Assembly (NCBI RefSeq): GCF_027942865.1
Contig: NC_134514.1
Location: 38,559,765-38,623,764, forward strand
DNA from: Odontesthes bonariensis
Lineage: Eukaryota > Chordata > Actinopteri > Atheriniformes > Atherinopsidae
Direction: 5' to 3'
Length of the DNA stretch: 64,000 bases
Shown piece after piece: positions 45,301-54,523 of the stretch; the first letter of the stretch is position 1, and each line of letters begins with the position of its first letter. The notes below the pieces were generated by a model. That model had not been told where the DNA came from. It did not search any database and was given only the letters and a program-made list of their open reading frames with translations. The translations under genes were made by a program, and so were the position numbers.

Positions 45301-48300
45301 TCATCAGCATAGCAATGGAAATTTATGCCATGCTGTCTAATAATGTTACCTAATGGAAGCATGTATAAAGTAAAAAGAATCGGTCCAAGCACAGAACCCT
45401 GGGGAACTCCATGACTTACTCTGGTGTGTGAGGAAGATTCTTCGTTTACAAGAACAAACTGAAATCTATCAGATAAATATGATTTAAACCAGCCTAATGC
45501 AGTTCCTTTAATCCCAATAACATGTTCAAGTCTGTGTAATAAGATACTGTGATCGACCGTATCAAATGCAGCACTGAGATCCAACAGGACAAGCACAGAC
45601 ACAAGTCCGCTATCAGAGGCTAAGAGGAGATCATTGGTAACTTTCAGCAGTGCTGTTTCTGTGCTATGATGCACTCTGAATCCTGACTGAAACTCTTCAA
45701 ACAGATTATTTCTGTGTAAATGATCACAAAGCTGAGCTGCAACTATTTTTTCAAGAACTTTAGACATAAAAGGGAGATTGGATATAGGTCTATAATGAGC
45801 CAACACTTCTGAATCAAGAGTAGGTTTTTTAAGTAAAGGTTTAATTACAGCAACCTTAAAAGTCTGAGGTACATATCCTGTCAACAAAGACAGATTGATC
45901 AAATCCAATATGGAAGTGTCAATTAAGGGGAAAACCTCCTTGAACAGTCTGGTTGGGATTGGGTCTAAAACACAAGTTGATGGTTTAGAAGAGACTATTG
46001 CTGTTGTTAGTTCAGAGAGATCAACTGGGCAGAAGCCGTCTAAATACAAATCAGGTTCTAAAGATACTTCTAAAGCTGCTGTACTTGATGATACATTAAA
46101 GCAATACTATGTAACATTTCTACCTTAAAATAACAGCTTGAAAAAAATTGTGCGGCTAGAATGAGTTTTAATATTACGATTGGCCTGTCTCCTATGCCCT
46201 TCGGGGGTCTGAGTTGGAAAAACTGCGCTATGTAACGGGAGCTGAGCGGAAGTACTTCGACTTGCTTTCTGGGACACCTACCGCAAAAACAAATAGACCC
46301 CTCTCACGCTCCCAGGTACATTTGATTACTCTTACCTTCTCGGTCGACATAGCTTGCACCTTCTGACTCCTCGCCGGTTCGTCAACAAACGTGAAAAGTG
46401 AAAGTGAAAGGGTGTTGTATTTACGACAGTGTGACCGTACATTACCTCCAAGCCTGTAGGGGGAGCTCCAGAGTGGGCTTTTTGAGAAGTTACATTGTAT
46501 CGCTTTAAACTAGGATATGTTTATAGCCAGTGTATAGAAGTGCACCCCCTGCTGGTCGTACTTTAAAGAGAGTCTGTGATGGAATGATATGATAAAACTA
46601 CATCATAATTTGTTTACCTGATTGAATTAACGGATGCAAATCTCAACAACAGGGCAGGGTGAAATATTTATCCCTGCGTGTGTGTGTGTATTTTTATATA
46701 TTTTAATATTATGCTTCTTCATTTTAGCCAGAAAAATGCAGGACTACATGTTCTTCCAGAAAAGCTGAAGAGAGCCTGTCTGTGGCCACTCAGGATGACC
46801 CAGAAGCTTCAACCTCAAACTCACTAACTCAGCCTAATGATGTGAGTATTTCTTTTTTAAACATCATAAAAATTACCGTTCTAAATATGTTAAATAGCTA
46901 CTTCTCAATATTTATACTGGTGGATGTTGTGGACAATGCTCTGGACTACATTGCAGGGTTTGTAGTCCGCCAGATTCTGCAAAAGCTGTCCTGTGGTGTG
47001 TGCCATACAAGCTTGGTCAGAGATGCTGGACCTTCATCATTTCATGATAGCTACCACTTTCTAGCCCTGAAAAACAACGGTGTACTAGTGATTCCATCAT
47101 GTGGCACAGTGAAGGTGCTGAGAGCTGCAGAGTGGGTGATTCGCCAAGCTTCAGCAAAGCTGTAAAGACGGCGACAGTCACGTACATCATCCGGGAGGAG
47201 ATTGGAACGGAGGATGTTTTTCAGCTTGGGGAACACATTGAGGAGACAAAGTTTGGCATCAACAACCATTATTCCAACTTGTTGTCATTGTTTGTGTCTG
47301 TGTTTCTGAAAATAAGGCTCCACCACATTGGCAAACTGACCTCTCTTGACCTGCATAAAAGGGAGCATGAGACAGAAGCTCTGCAAAACACTCCTCTTTC
47401 AGGGCTTTTAGCTCATTTTGTTTTGCTTTAGGTTGATACCATTCAAAATATTAAAACTTGTGTATATACAACTACCTTCTTGTACAGTGTTTTTTATATT
47501 CTTTATATTTTATTATAGTATTTCTATTTTTCTAGACTGTTAACTCAGAAAGATCACTGAACAAGTAGTGCATGTGTCTTGACTGTGGTTCATGCACAAT
47601 TGGCAATTTAAAAAACATTGCACCTTGAACCTTGATGCTATGGTCATAACAAAGTTATGCTGTGAGGCCAAAAAAGCAAAAATCAAAGATATTTTCTTAC
47701 ATTGTTTTGGCCTTGTGAAATATTTTATTACAGATTTGATAAAGATGTTACATAAAAATCTTAACAGCTGTATAGTGTCTTTATTCCTCTTCAATGATAC
47801 AAAGCTTGTAGTACATGATTGGAAAATTCGTTAGGTCAACAGCTTCAATGATCTTCAAGCAGTGTGTATACATACGTACTCATTCATTCGTAGGGCACCA
47901 TAGGCAATCGTCAAATAAATACACATACAACACAAACATCCTCTACCTTACACGAGAAATATATATATACACATACATATGTATATAACAAAGCTGGATT
48001 CTCATTATTCCACCCGTTCCAAAGTACAAAATTACGACAAGGCTCGAGCTGCCAAAACAGCGGCAGCTGACAATGAGCATCAGTGTCTTATTAATATAGC
48101 CTACTGACCAGTCTATCACACACTGTCATTCTGCTGTTAATGTACGGTACCTGTAGGTGGTGTTCTGGCCCTAGAGCTCCTGGTGTTCTACTTATCTGGG
48201 TCTGAAAAATAATTAATTAATTAATTGAAATACATAAAGGTTTTGACACCTTTAGTGTAGGTAAAACAGTAGCAGTTGCCATGGCAACTCAATGGCAGCT

Positions 48301-48877
48301 GTGTGAACACCTGGAGATGTAACCGGCAAGTGCCAAAATACCTTCCGTTATACCTAGACAGCGGCAGCTTTAGTGTGTGCTGCCGATGTCGAGGCCGCCC
48401 CAGTCATGGCTGCTCCCTGAGTCATTAATGGCTGCTCCCTCAGTAATGGCTGCTGCCTTGGTAAGTGATGGCCGCAGCCTGGGTAGTGACTGCTGCCTCG
48501 GTAAGTCATGGCCGCGGCCAGCAGCTGCCGCAGCCAGAAAATGAGCTAGCCCAGTGCTAGTGTTTCTCAATCCCGGTCCTCAAATACCACTGCCCTGCAT
48601 GTTTTCGATGTTTCCCTCCTCCAGGACACCTGATTCAAATGAATGGCTCCTGATCAGGCCACTGCACTGAGTTGATCATTTGAATCAGGTGTGCTGGAGG
48701 AGGGACACATCGAAAACATGCAGGGCAGTGGTACTTGAGGACCGGGATTGAGAAACACTAGCACTTGCTGTCATCCTGAGTGGTCACAGACAGGCTCTCT
48801 TCATCTTTTCTGGAAGAACATGTTGTCCTGCCCTTTTCTGGCTAAAATGAAGAAGCATAATATTAAAATATATAAAA

Positions 48878-48916
<39 letters not shown>

Positions 48917-50590
48917 GATAAGTTTTTCACCCTGCCCTGTTATTGATAATATTTCAATTTATGAATGCTAATAGCCTTATGATGATACACCTACTCTTTG
49001 TAGGTGAACCTGTAAGCCGAAGATGGAGGGAATAACACCAACTCTCAGTCGGACAATCTGTGGGGTGGGTATGAGACATGAGGTAAATACTTTTGTTAGG
49101 ATGAAAGAATTACATAGGCATAATAAACGTCATTAATAAACCTGTGTAAAATCTGATGGTCAATGTTATAACAGTAATATTTGCATTATTTCAAAAGTAG
49201 CATTCTTGTGTTAGTTGTAATCTAAGCCTGTGTTATGGAATATATGATTTATGAAGTCTGCGTTGGCCTAATAGCCGTGTGAACAGAGGTGTTATGCCGA
49301 GAAGTGCATTCCCATTCACGGGAGCGCGCGTAAACCGTTTCAGGTGTTGATTATTACATTTATCCAAAAAAATAATATTGAGCTGACAATGGTGTTTCAT
49401 TCGTGCATCTTTTTTTCACATCTCTTCATGTAAATTAATAATACGTGTACAATTATGATAATCCGACAATTGTACAGTTTAGAGTATTCCTATTCCTAAC
49501 TATTTTTATATTATTGGACATATATTCAAAAGCAAGGGCCGTGACTAATACTTTTGTAGTCAACACGAAAGACGGTTGGATACATTTTCTATTAACAATC
49601 TCAATTCATTATAGCCCAGATGAAATTATATAAAAATGAACCTGAAACTATGAAATTTGGTTATTTTAATTTTATATACAAATTTGGACTTGTTGAGATT
49701 CGCATCCATTAATTCAATCAGGTAAACAAATTATGATGTAGTTATATCATATCATTACATCACAGACTCGTTTTAAAGTACGACCAGCAGGGGGTGCACT
49801 TCTTGGCATAACACCGGCTATAAACATATCCTAGTTTAACGTTTGCTGGCTACGATTTCGGCAGACACAAATATAGTACAATAATATTCTATTGACAAAA
49901 TACAACCAACAATAATGTTGAATCCTACCTGTGAAAGGTAATCCCCTGACTCCTGTTCGCAACGTCTGTCTCAGCGTCATTAATGGCTGCTCCCTCAGTA
50001 ATGGCCGCGGCCTCGGAAAGTCATGGCCGGTCGTGGCCGCGGCCTCGGAAAGTCATGGCCGGTCATGGCCGCAGCCGCGGCCACAAAATGCGCTAGCCCT
50101 TGCTGGAGGACTTTCAGAGCAGGCGGAAGCTGCGAAGATTTCAGCTCGGAGTAGGTCGAGAAGAAAGAGGGTAAGACTTTTTTGTTGACTATTTTTCAGA
50201 TGCATTGATAGATGTGTTGTGTCCATACGCAGTGCATAGCACAGTGCATAGCACAGTGCTGATTGCCTTTATTGATTTGTTTTTTACAGCTGTTGGAAGC
50301 GAGACAGAGTGTGCTAGCAGCGGAGGTGGAACTCTGGAAGTCCGCTACAGTAGAGCTGATGTCGGACGAGGAAGACGGCACTGTTGGCGGGGTGTCTGGA
50401 TGGATAGTTCGTTCTCCCTCCTTCCGTAGCCAGGACCTCTCCGAACTCTGTACTACGTTGCAGTCGCGATTGGTGGGGACTCCGAAGTACAGAGCGACCC
50501 ACCATAGGCGTCTGCAACACGGCCAGCCCTCGCACAGAATGCCGCCTACTGCTCCGAGGCTGCAGAGCGGCAGTTCCCGCAGTTGTAGCC
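42311..50590 (+). CDS. ORF2 of the large transposon: C14orf93-like protein, broken by an insertion
   Basis: Exons: 42311-42595 (starts [14 protein letters not shown]; heptad-like [20 protein letters not shown] suggests a coiled coil; then basic [12 protein letters not shown]), 42758-42819, 42897-42992, 43103-43164 continuing at 50106-50170, and 50290 to about 50590. Later exons read [80 protein letters not shown] and [11 protein letters not shown] associate this block with vertebrate C14orf93 and related transposon proteins, from memory. Breaks: a frameshift at the 42,992/43,103 junction, a TAG before NQPG, and a 6.9-kb element splitting one exon at GGACTT. It is therefore a pseudogene in this copy. 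AATAAA at 50,699 may end the transcript. Confidence 0.5.
43331..43842. mobile_element. MITE with CACTGCAAAAAG ends (512 bp)
   Basis: CACTGCAAAAAG opens it and CTTTTTGCAGTG closes it. It splits the left palindrome arm; the right arm (49,855-49,885, GGCAGACACAAATATAGTAC) shows the uninterrupted site. No ORF. Confidence 0.8.
43877..46095 (-). mobile_element. 5'-truncated L2-like LINE (copy D)
   Basis: The 3' end on the plus left side is an AATTC repeat run plus TTATTTATATAGCGCC, as in the solo end at 19,998. It is followed by about 430 bp of 3' UTR (contains CTCCCGGCCTGAGCGGCGTG) and the RT frame. It is inserted at the left boundary of the TTAA MITE; TTAAA occurs on both sides (43,872 and 46,096) and may be its target duplication. 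Confidence 0.85.
44469..46049 (-). CDS. L2-like reverse transcriptase, open 526-codon frame
   Basis: The longest frame in the window. It spans from before the RT ([20 protein letters not shown]) through [60 protein letters not shown] and the intact catalytic box [12 protein letters not shown] to the L2-type C-terminus ending FLFDKAYS. Unlike copies A and B its YADD is intact, so this RT could be catalytically competent. The element nevertheless lacks the endonuclease and 5' promoter. A related piece lies at 58,905-59,510. Confidence 0.85.
   Translation of the reverse strand: MYLDGFCPVDLSELTTAIVSSKPSTCVLDPIPTRLFKEVFPLIDTSILDLINLSLLTGYVPQTFKVAVIKPLLKKPTLDSEVLAHYRPISNLPFMSKVLEKIVAAQLCDHLHRNNLFEEFQSGFRVHHSTETALLKVTNDLLLASDSGLVSVLVLLDLSAAFDTVDHSILLHRLEHVIGIKGTALGWFKSYLSDRFQFVLVNEESSSHTRVSHGVPQGSVLGPILFTLYMLPLGNIIRQHGINFHCYADDTQLYLSIKPDETNRLVRLQACLKDIKTWMTQNCLLLNSDKTEVVIFGPERFREKLSSYIVTLDGISSASSSTVRNLGVIFDQNLSFDSHIKQVSRTAFFHLRNIVKIRNILSQSDAEKLIHAFVTSRLDYCNSLLLGCPTYSLKSLQLIQNAAARVLTRTNSRDHISPVLASLHWLPVKFRIEFKILLLTYKALNDRAPSYLKDLIVRYFHNRALRSQTAGLLEVPRVSKSRMGGRAFSYQAPLLWNKLPVNVREADTLSTFKTRLKTFLFDKAYS
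46100..46504. mobile_element. TTAA-flanked MITE, family C (405 bp)
   Basis: TTAA at 46,096-46,099 and 46,505-46,508. The ends are AGCAATACTATGTAAC and, inverted, AGCGATACAATGTAAC (14 of 16). The right palindrome arm (49,836-49,850) keeps the empty site CTAGTTTAACG with a single TTAA. Confidence 0.85.
46720..47430 (+). pseudogene. P-element/THAP9-like transposase, C-terminal fragment
   Basis: One frame gives [29 protein letters not shown] and [21 protein letters not shown] shifted frame gives [20 protein letters not shown]. These correspond to the YIAGxVVRKL, CxxC and KKFLxxRLHHxGK motifs near the C-terminus of P-type transposases including THAP9. The N-terminal THAP zinc finger and RNase H-like core are missing, there is a frameshift near 47,160, and a probable intron (46,840-46,918). 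The start of this frame ([10 protein letters not shown] at 46,782) lies in the palindrome arm, so part of the coding sequence is repeated inverted at 48,770. Confidence 0.65.
47431..48359. other. Centre of the fold-back element, no gene recognised
   Basis: AT-rich sequence, perhaps transposase 3' UTR and non-coding body. TATATATACACATACATATG near 47,961 is low-complexity. Confidence 0.4.
48360..48551 (+). repeat. Direct copy of the fold-back element's terminal GC-rich region
   Basis: The order of blocks matches the right terminus at 49,975-50,098: TCATTAATGGCTGCTCCCTC, then AGTAATGG(C/T)(C/T)GC repeats, TAAGTCATGGCCGCGGCC and finally AAAATG(A/C)GCTAGCCC. It is more diverged than the terminus at 50,100. 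It probably marks the original 3' end of one element copy. Confidence 0.7.
48552..48766. mobile_element. Palindromic hAT-like MITE (about 215 bp)
   Basis: CAGTGCTAGTGTTTCTCAAT opens it, and the inverted ATTGAGAAACACTAGCACT closes it. The two arms pair over about 90 bp with few mismatches, leaving a short loop around 48,655. It splits GCTAGCCC from TTGCTG, a boundary that is intact at 50,094-50,105. Confidence 0.8.
48881..48914. repeat. (CA)n microsatellite
   Basis: A pure CA run of about 34 bp in the right palindrome arm. The left arm has a short TG counterpart at 46,676-46,688, so the repeat expanded on one side only. Confidence 0.9.
48942..49690. other. Segment present only in the right palindrome arm
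   Basis: The left arm goes directly from CATCTCAACA-type sequence to ACAGGGCAGGG (46,640-46,655), while the right arm has 749 extra bases. It has no clear inverted ends and no ORF. It is either an insertion on the right or a deletion on the left. Confidence 0.5.
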
Positions 50591-50650
50591 AGGATTTTGG
50601 GCTCTTTGTCAGCTACCCATACATGTTGTGTGGGCAGATCTCCTTTGTAC

Positions 50651-50651
<1 letters not shown>

Positions 50652-50688
<37 letters not shown>
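50652..50688. repeat. (TG)n microsatellite
   Basis: A pure TG run at the presumed 3' UTR end of ORF2, 11 bp before an AATAAA signal (50,699-50,704). Confidence 0.9.
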
Positions 50689-50691
<3 letters not shown>

Positions 50692-51309
50692 AAAAAATAA
50701 TAAAGCTCTTTCTTTGCATAAACGTGTTTCTGGTAAATGTTCCTTGCCTCAATAAATTCAATCATGTCCTTGATGGTAATACTAGTGTAGTAGCCTACAT
50801 AAGAGAACAACGATATACAGCATAATAGCATAGCATATAAATGAAATAATAAATATATAGGCCTATATTTATTATTGGGGTTTACATCTATTATGAGCCT
50901 GCCTACTGGTAGATCTGCCAACCAATCACGAGTGATTTTACTTGTTTGAAAAGTAGTGGTTTCATCCAATCCTGAGTAAGGACATTCAAGCCAGGCCAGG
51001 CGCGCGGTTTCTGCATTCATATGCTAATTAGAGCCTCGAGCTCCCACGTCATAGTACGTTTCCGACAATTTGTGGCACCAACAAACGCCACGTTCGCAGG
51101 TTGTAAATTGTTGTTAACTGACGAAAATTAGGGAGATTTTCAGGCGTTTACGGGGACGAAAATCCCACTTTTCATGCAGTATTCCTTCCCTGTCACAGTC
51201 AGTCAGTCAGTCAGTCATAAGTGGCAATATGAATATCAGATTGGAGGCTTCTCCCAAACCCAAAATGAACAGACTAGTTTAACAATATCGTGTTTCGGGA
51301 CAAGTTCAT

Positions 51310-51836
51310 TTTTTGAGCTCCACTGGCTGCCCTTAGCTGCCTGCATCAAATTTAAGTCCCTGATGTCAGCCTACAGAGTGCTTAAAGGTTTTCAAAATTC
51401 CGAGTCTAAAGTCGGAAAATTCGAACTGATACAACTTCGAACTGATCTTTCAGGTCCCTCCCCCTCTGTGGACGAGGTTGTGCACGTGAGTTCACACCAG
51501 TGTGCGCGCACACAAGCTGGGGGCAGACTCATGCTCAGCATGGAAGACGTGGTTGGTGACTTTTCTGCTCAGATAATAGATAAATAATAAACCTAACGTG
51601 ATTGGTTAAAAACAGCCGGGAGCGCTTGATTTTTGCAAGCATGATTACAGGCTTCAGAGGGAGCTACAGAATTCGGGATTTTTCCTAAACAACCTATTTA
51701 ATATTCTACTTCCAGAATCCCATGACAGTTCAAGCTAATATGACTAAAAAAAAGTTGCCGGCGGCAGCTTTAATGGAACGGCTCCCATCTACTTGAATGC
51801 TCTTGCAAAGGCTTATGCTAAATGCAGAAACAGAAA
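51310..51836 (+). mobile_element. L2-like LINE fragment split by a TTAA insertion
   Basis: LHWLPLAACIKFKSLMSAYR before 51,381 continues as LNGTAPIYLNALAKAYA after 51,770. The usual order in L2 proteins is WLPLxxRIxFKxLxxAYxxLNGTAPxYL, so the two pieces were adjacent. The insert is described separately. Confidence 0.75.
51386..51769. mobile_element. TTAA-flanked insertion (384 bp)
   Basis: TTAA at 51,382-51,385 and 51,770-51,773. Removing the insert plus one TTAA restores LINE codons for VLNGTAP, which fixes the boundaries exactly. The ends barely match each other (AG...CT). No ORF that I recognise. Confidence 0.8.
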
Positions 51837-52060
51837 CATCCGTCCATCCATCCATTATCTTCCGCTGGTCCGGGGATCGGGTCGCGGGGGCAGCAGCTTG
51901 AGCAAAGAGACCCAGACGTCCCTGTCCCCGGCCACTTCCTCCAGCTCTTCTGGGGGGACCCCGAGGCGTTCCCAGGCCAGCCGAGAGACATAGTCTCTCC
52001 AACGTGTCCTGGGTCTTCCCCGGGGCCTCTTCCACGACACTGAAGTTGGCATCCGATTCG
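51837..52060 (-). mobile_element. 3' end of a Rex3/RTE-like LINE (minus strand)
   Basis: On the minus strand it encodes SVSWKRPRGRPRTRWRDYVS, RLAWERLGVPPEELEEVAGD and VSLLKLLPPRPDP, then a stop and a (GGAT)n tail at 51,842-51,853 on plus. It is the same family as 5,070-5,278 but complete across the region deleted there. Confidence 0.8.
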
Positions 52061-52098
52061 CCAGCCTCCGATTCGCGAATTAAAGGGTTGGGCATAAA

Positions 52099-53760
52099 GG
52101 GCCATTTCACTGCTTATTTTGCATTTTGATCGACCAAAACAAGGTCCTGTATGGAAACTACAATAGTTACACTGCTCAAATCTGGATGGAATTATTCTAA
52201 AGAGGTTGTAGATTCATTAAAATCTTGTTTTGGATTTGTGAAACCTTTTTCTGATTTGTGAAAAGGCAGAACAGGGCCATTTTACTGCATTTTTGGTATT
52301 CTGATCACCATAAACTGGGTCCTGTATGGAAACTACATTACTTAGACTGCTCAAATCTGGATATAATTATTCTAAAGAGGCTATAGATTCATTAAAACCT
52401 TGTTTGGGATTTGTGAAACCTTTTTTTGATTTGTGAAAATGCAGAACAGGGCCATTTTACTGCTTTTTTGGAATTCTGATCACCCTAAACTAGGTCCTGT
52501 ATGGAAACTACATTACTTAGACTGCTCAAATCTGGATATAATTATTATAAAGAGGCTATAGATTAATTAAAACCTTGTCTGGGATTTGTGAAACCTTTTT
52601 CTGATTTGTGAAAATGCAGAACAGGGCCATTTCACTGCATTTTTGGTATTCTGATCACAATAAACTGGGTCCTGTATGGAAACTACAAAAGTTACACTGC
52701 TCAAATCTGGATGGAATTATCCTAAAGAGGCTGTAGATTCATTAAAACCTTTTTCTGATTTGTGAAAATGCAGAAAAGGGCCGTTTCACTGCATTTTTGG
52801 TATTCTGATCACCCTGAACTGGGTGATATATATATCTTATGAAATGCTTTGAAATGCCATGTTCTCACTGTGTTCATTATGATATTTGTCACAGCCCCGT
52901 TCTGAGACTGTGGCAAAGATGGGAGACCAGACTGTACAGTGAAATTATTCCAAGCATTTATTCACAACCCAGGACTGTTAACAGAGGAAAATATATATAA
53001 AAGTGTGTAGTCAGTGATGTAAGCATGTGTGTGAGTGTGTCAAACAAAAAAAGCAAACAGAACAAAAGGAGTGGATGCGGCGCCAGGAGCAAGACAGAGC
53101 TCTGCAGTATGGATAGCCTTATCTAGACACCACACCAGTCCAGGTGCCTCATGAACAGGATAACCCTCCCACGAGTTGGTACCTGCAAAGGAAAGCTTGA
53201 GAAGCAGAAAACAAAGAGGCACCTTGACAGAACCTTACAAAAACAGCGATGAGACCATAAAAAATTAAAAGAACGAAAATTGCTGACTTTTTTACAGACT
53301 CTGTGCCTTTTCAACAACTTCTCCATTTAAAAGGTTTTGAGAACTCTAGGTACAGTGGTTTTTGATCTGGACCTGGTCTAATGTGGTCTACATGCTGAAA
53401 AAACGGTATAATATGCCTTTATTGCATTTTCACAAATAGAAAAAAGGTTTCACAAATCAGGGACTTTGTTATAATGAATCTTCAGGGTCTGTACTTCAAT
53501 CCAGTCCAGATTTGAGCAGTCTAAGTAATGTAGTTTCCATACAGGACCCAGTTTAGGGTGATCAAAATTCCAAAAAAGCAGTAAAATGGCCCTATTCTGC
53601 ATTTTCACAAATCAGAAAAAGGTTTCACAAATCCAAAACAAGATTTAAATTAATCTACAACCTCTTTAGAATAATTCCATCCAGATTTGAGCAGTCTAAG
53701 TAATGTGAATGAGCAGTGTAACTATTGTAGTTTCCATACAGGACCTTGTTTTGGTCGACT
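52099..53760. repeat. Inverted pair of 175-bp satellite arrays
   Basis: Direct units start GGGCCATTT at 52,099, 52,273, 52,449 and 52,624, with a shorter one at 52,778 (spacings 174, 176, 175, 154). After about 580 bp of unrelated DNA, about two units recur in reverse orientation at 53,405-53,758. The outermost sequences TCGACCAAAACAAGGTCCTG (52,130) and its inverse (ending 53,758) match exactly. Units share TTTGTGAAACCTTTTTCTGA. This could be a non-autonomous transposon with repeat-rich ends, or a satellite whose array inverted. Confidence 0.85.
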
Positions 53761-54341
53761 GGAGAGCTGGAATAGGCTCCGCCCCGTGTCCCTAAAGCGT
53801 GTCTAAAACATGTAAGCACAGAAGAATGAACACAATTATACCATATGTGACTACTAGATGGCAGCAGAGAGCTATGGAAGTGGAATGACTTGGTGTTCTT
53901 TGTGGTCACTTCTGCTGAGTTCACAATGAACTTCCAAAGCTTCCCAAGTTCCATTTGCAGTTTCAGTCTGATCTTCTGTTTTTCTTTATATTCCAGATAC
54001 TGTGAGTGTTGAAATGTTTGTACTTATCCAAGTTGCTTTTAGCTTTTCTCATATGCTTTCAGTACAAATAGCTTAATGAGCTTAGTGGAGGATACAAAAT
54101 GGGATTTGTGCACTGATTTTGCTTACTGTGCTGAGATCTGCAATATACAGTATCTACTTCTTCTAATGAAATATTATTCTGTACGATGCCATTTTGTTAT
54201 ATATAATTGATCCCATATGAAAGAACTTGCATTCTAATAGTCTGTTTACATACTAAAGCCTCACAAAACCACTCAACTCTGCTGAGTTTCCAGGCTGATT
54301 TTCTTATCTGCTCTGTTAAATTCTTTAATGCTTGTATAATG

Positions 54342-54441
54342 GACACACACACACACACGCACACACACACACACACACACACGCACGCACACACACACGC
54401 ACACACACACACGCACGCACGCACATGCACGCACACACACG

Positions 54442-54486
<45 letters not shown>

Positions 54487-54523
54487 GCACATACACGCAC
54501 GCACACACACACGCACGCACACA
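54342..54523. repeat. Compound (CA)n/(CGCA)n microsatellite, 182 bp
   Basis: Long alternating CA with interspersed CGCA and CATGCA. It is pure purine-pyrimidine alternation throughout, hence prone to left-handed (Z) DNA. It is open in all frames of both strands. Confidence 0.95.

Larger units (their letters stand above)
43165..50105. mobile_element. Fold-back (palindromic) DNA transposon, P-like, with 8-bp target duplication
   Basis: Direct repeats CAGGACTT (43,157-43,164) and GAGGACTT (50,106-50,113) flank it, matching 7 of 8. Both ends read inward as AGGGCTAGCGCATTTTGTGG after a few divergent bases (right end CAGCA). The arms are long: 43,165-43,330, 43,843-43,876 and 46,509-46,799 pair in reverse with 50,105-49,691 and 48,941-48,770. 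The centre holds a P-element-like transposase fragment. A further end-like sequence (48,360-48,551) suggests a full copy joined to an inverted partial copy. P and hAT elements both make 8-bp duplications; the coding fragment favours P. Confidence 0.65.
35701..51181 (+). mobile_element. Large DNA transposon (15.5 kb) with CACTG-type inverted ends
   Basis: The left end CACTGCATGAAAAGTGGG (on to 35,727) recurs inverted at 51,155-51,181, matching 26 of 27 bases with only the outermost base different. A second shared motif, GACGTGGG, lies about 122-129 bp inside each end in inverted orientation. Terminal CACTG plus subterminal repeats suggest a CACTA/EnSpm-like or related superfamily; the 3-bp duplication is not clear (TAT and TTC flank it). 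All recognised genes inside read rightward from a TATA box at 36,439. The element is swollen by at least eight later insertions; without them it would be roughly 5-7 kb. No transposase of its own was recognised. Confidence 0.6.

Noticed and set aside
35701-51181. A Polinton-like or Teratorn-like virus-transposon hybrid
   Set aside because: No capsid, protein-primed polymerase, ATPase, protease or herpesvirus-type genes are visible; the size comes mainly from nested insertions.
51185-51220. CAGT repeat that might be a CRISPR-like or origin repeat
   Set aside because: A short (CAGT)n microsatellite in a vertebrate genome; nothing else supports it.
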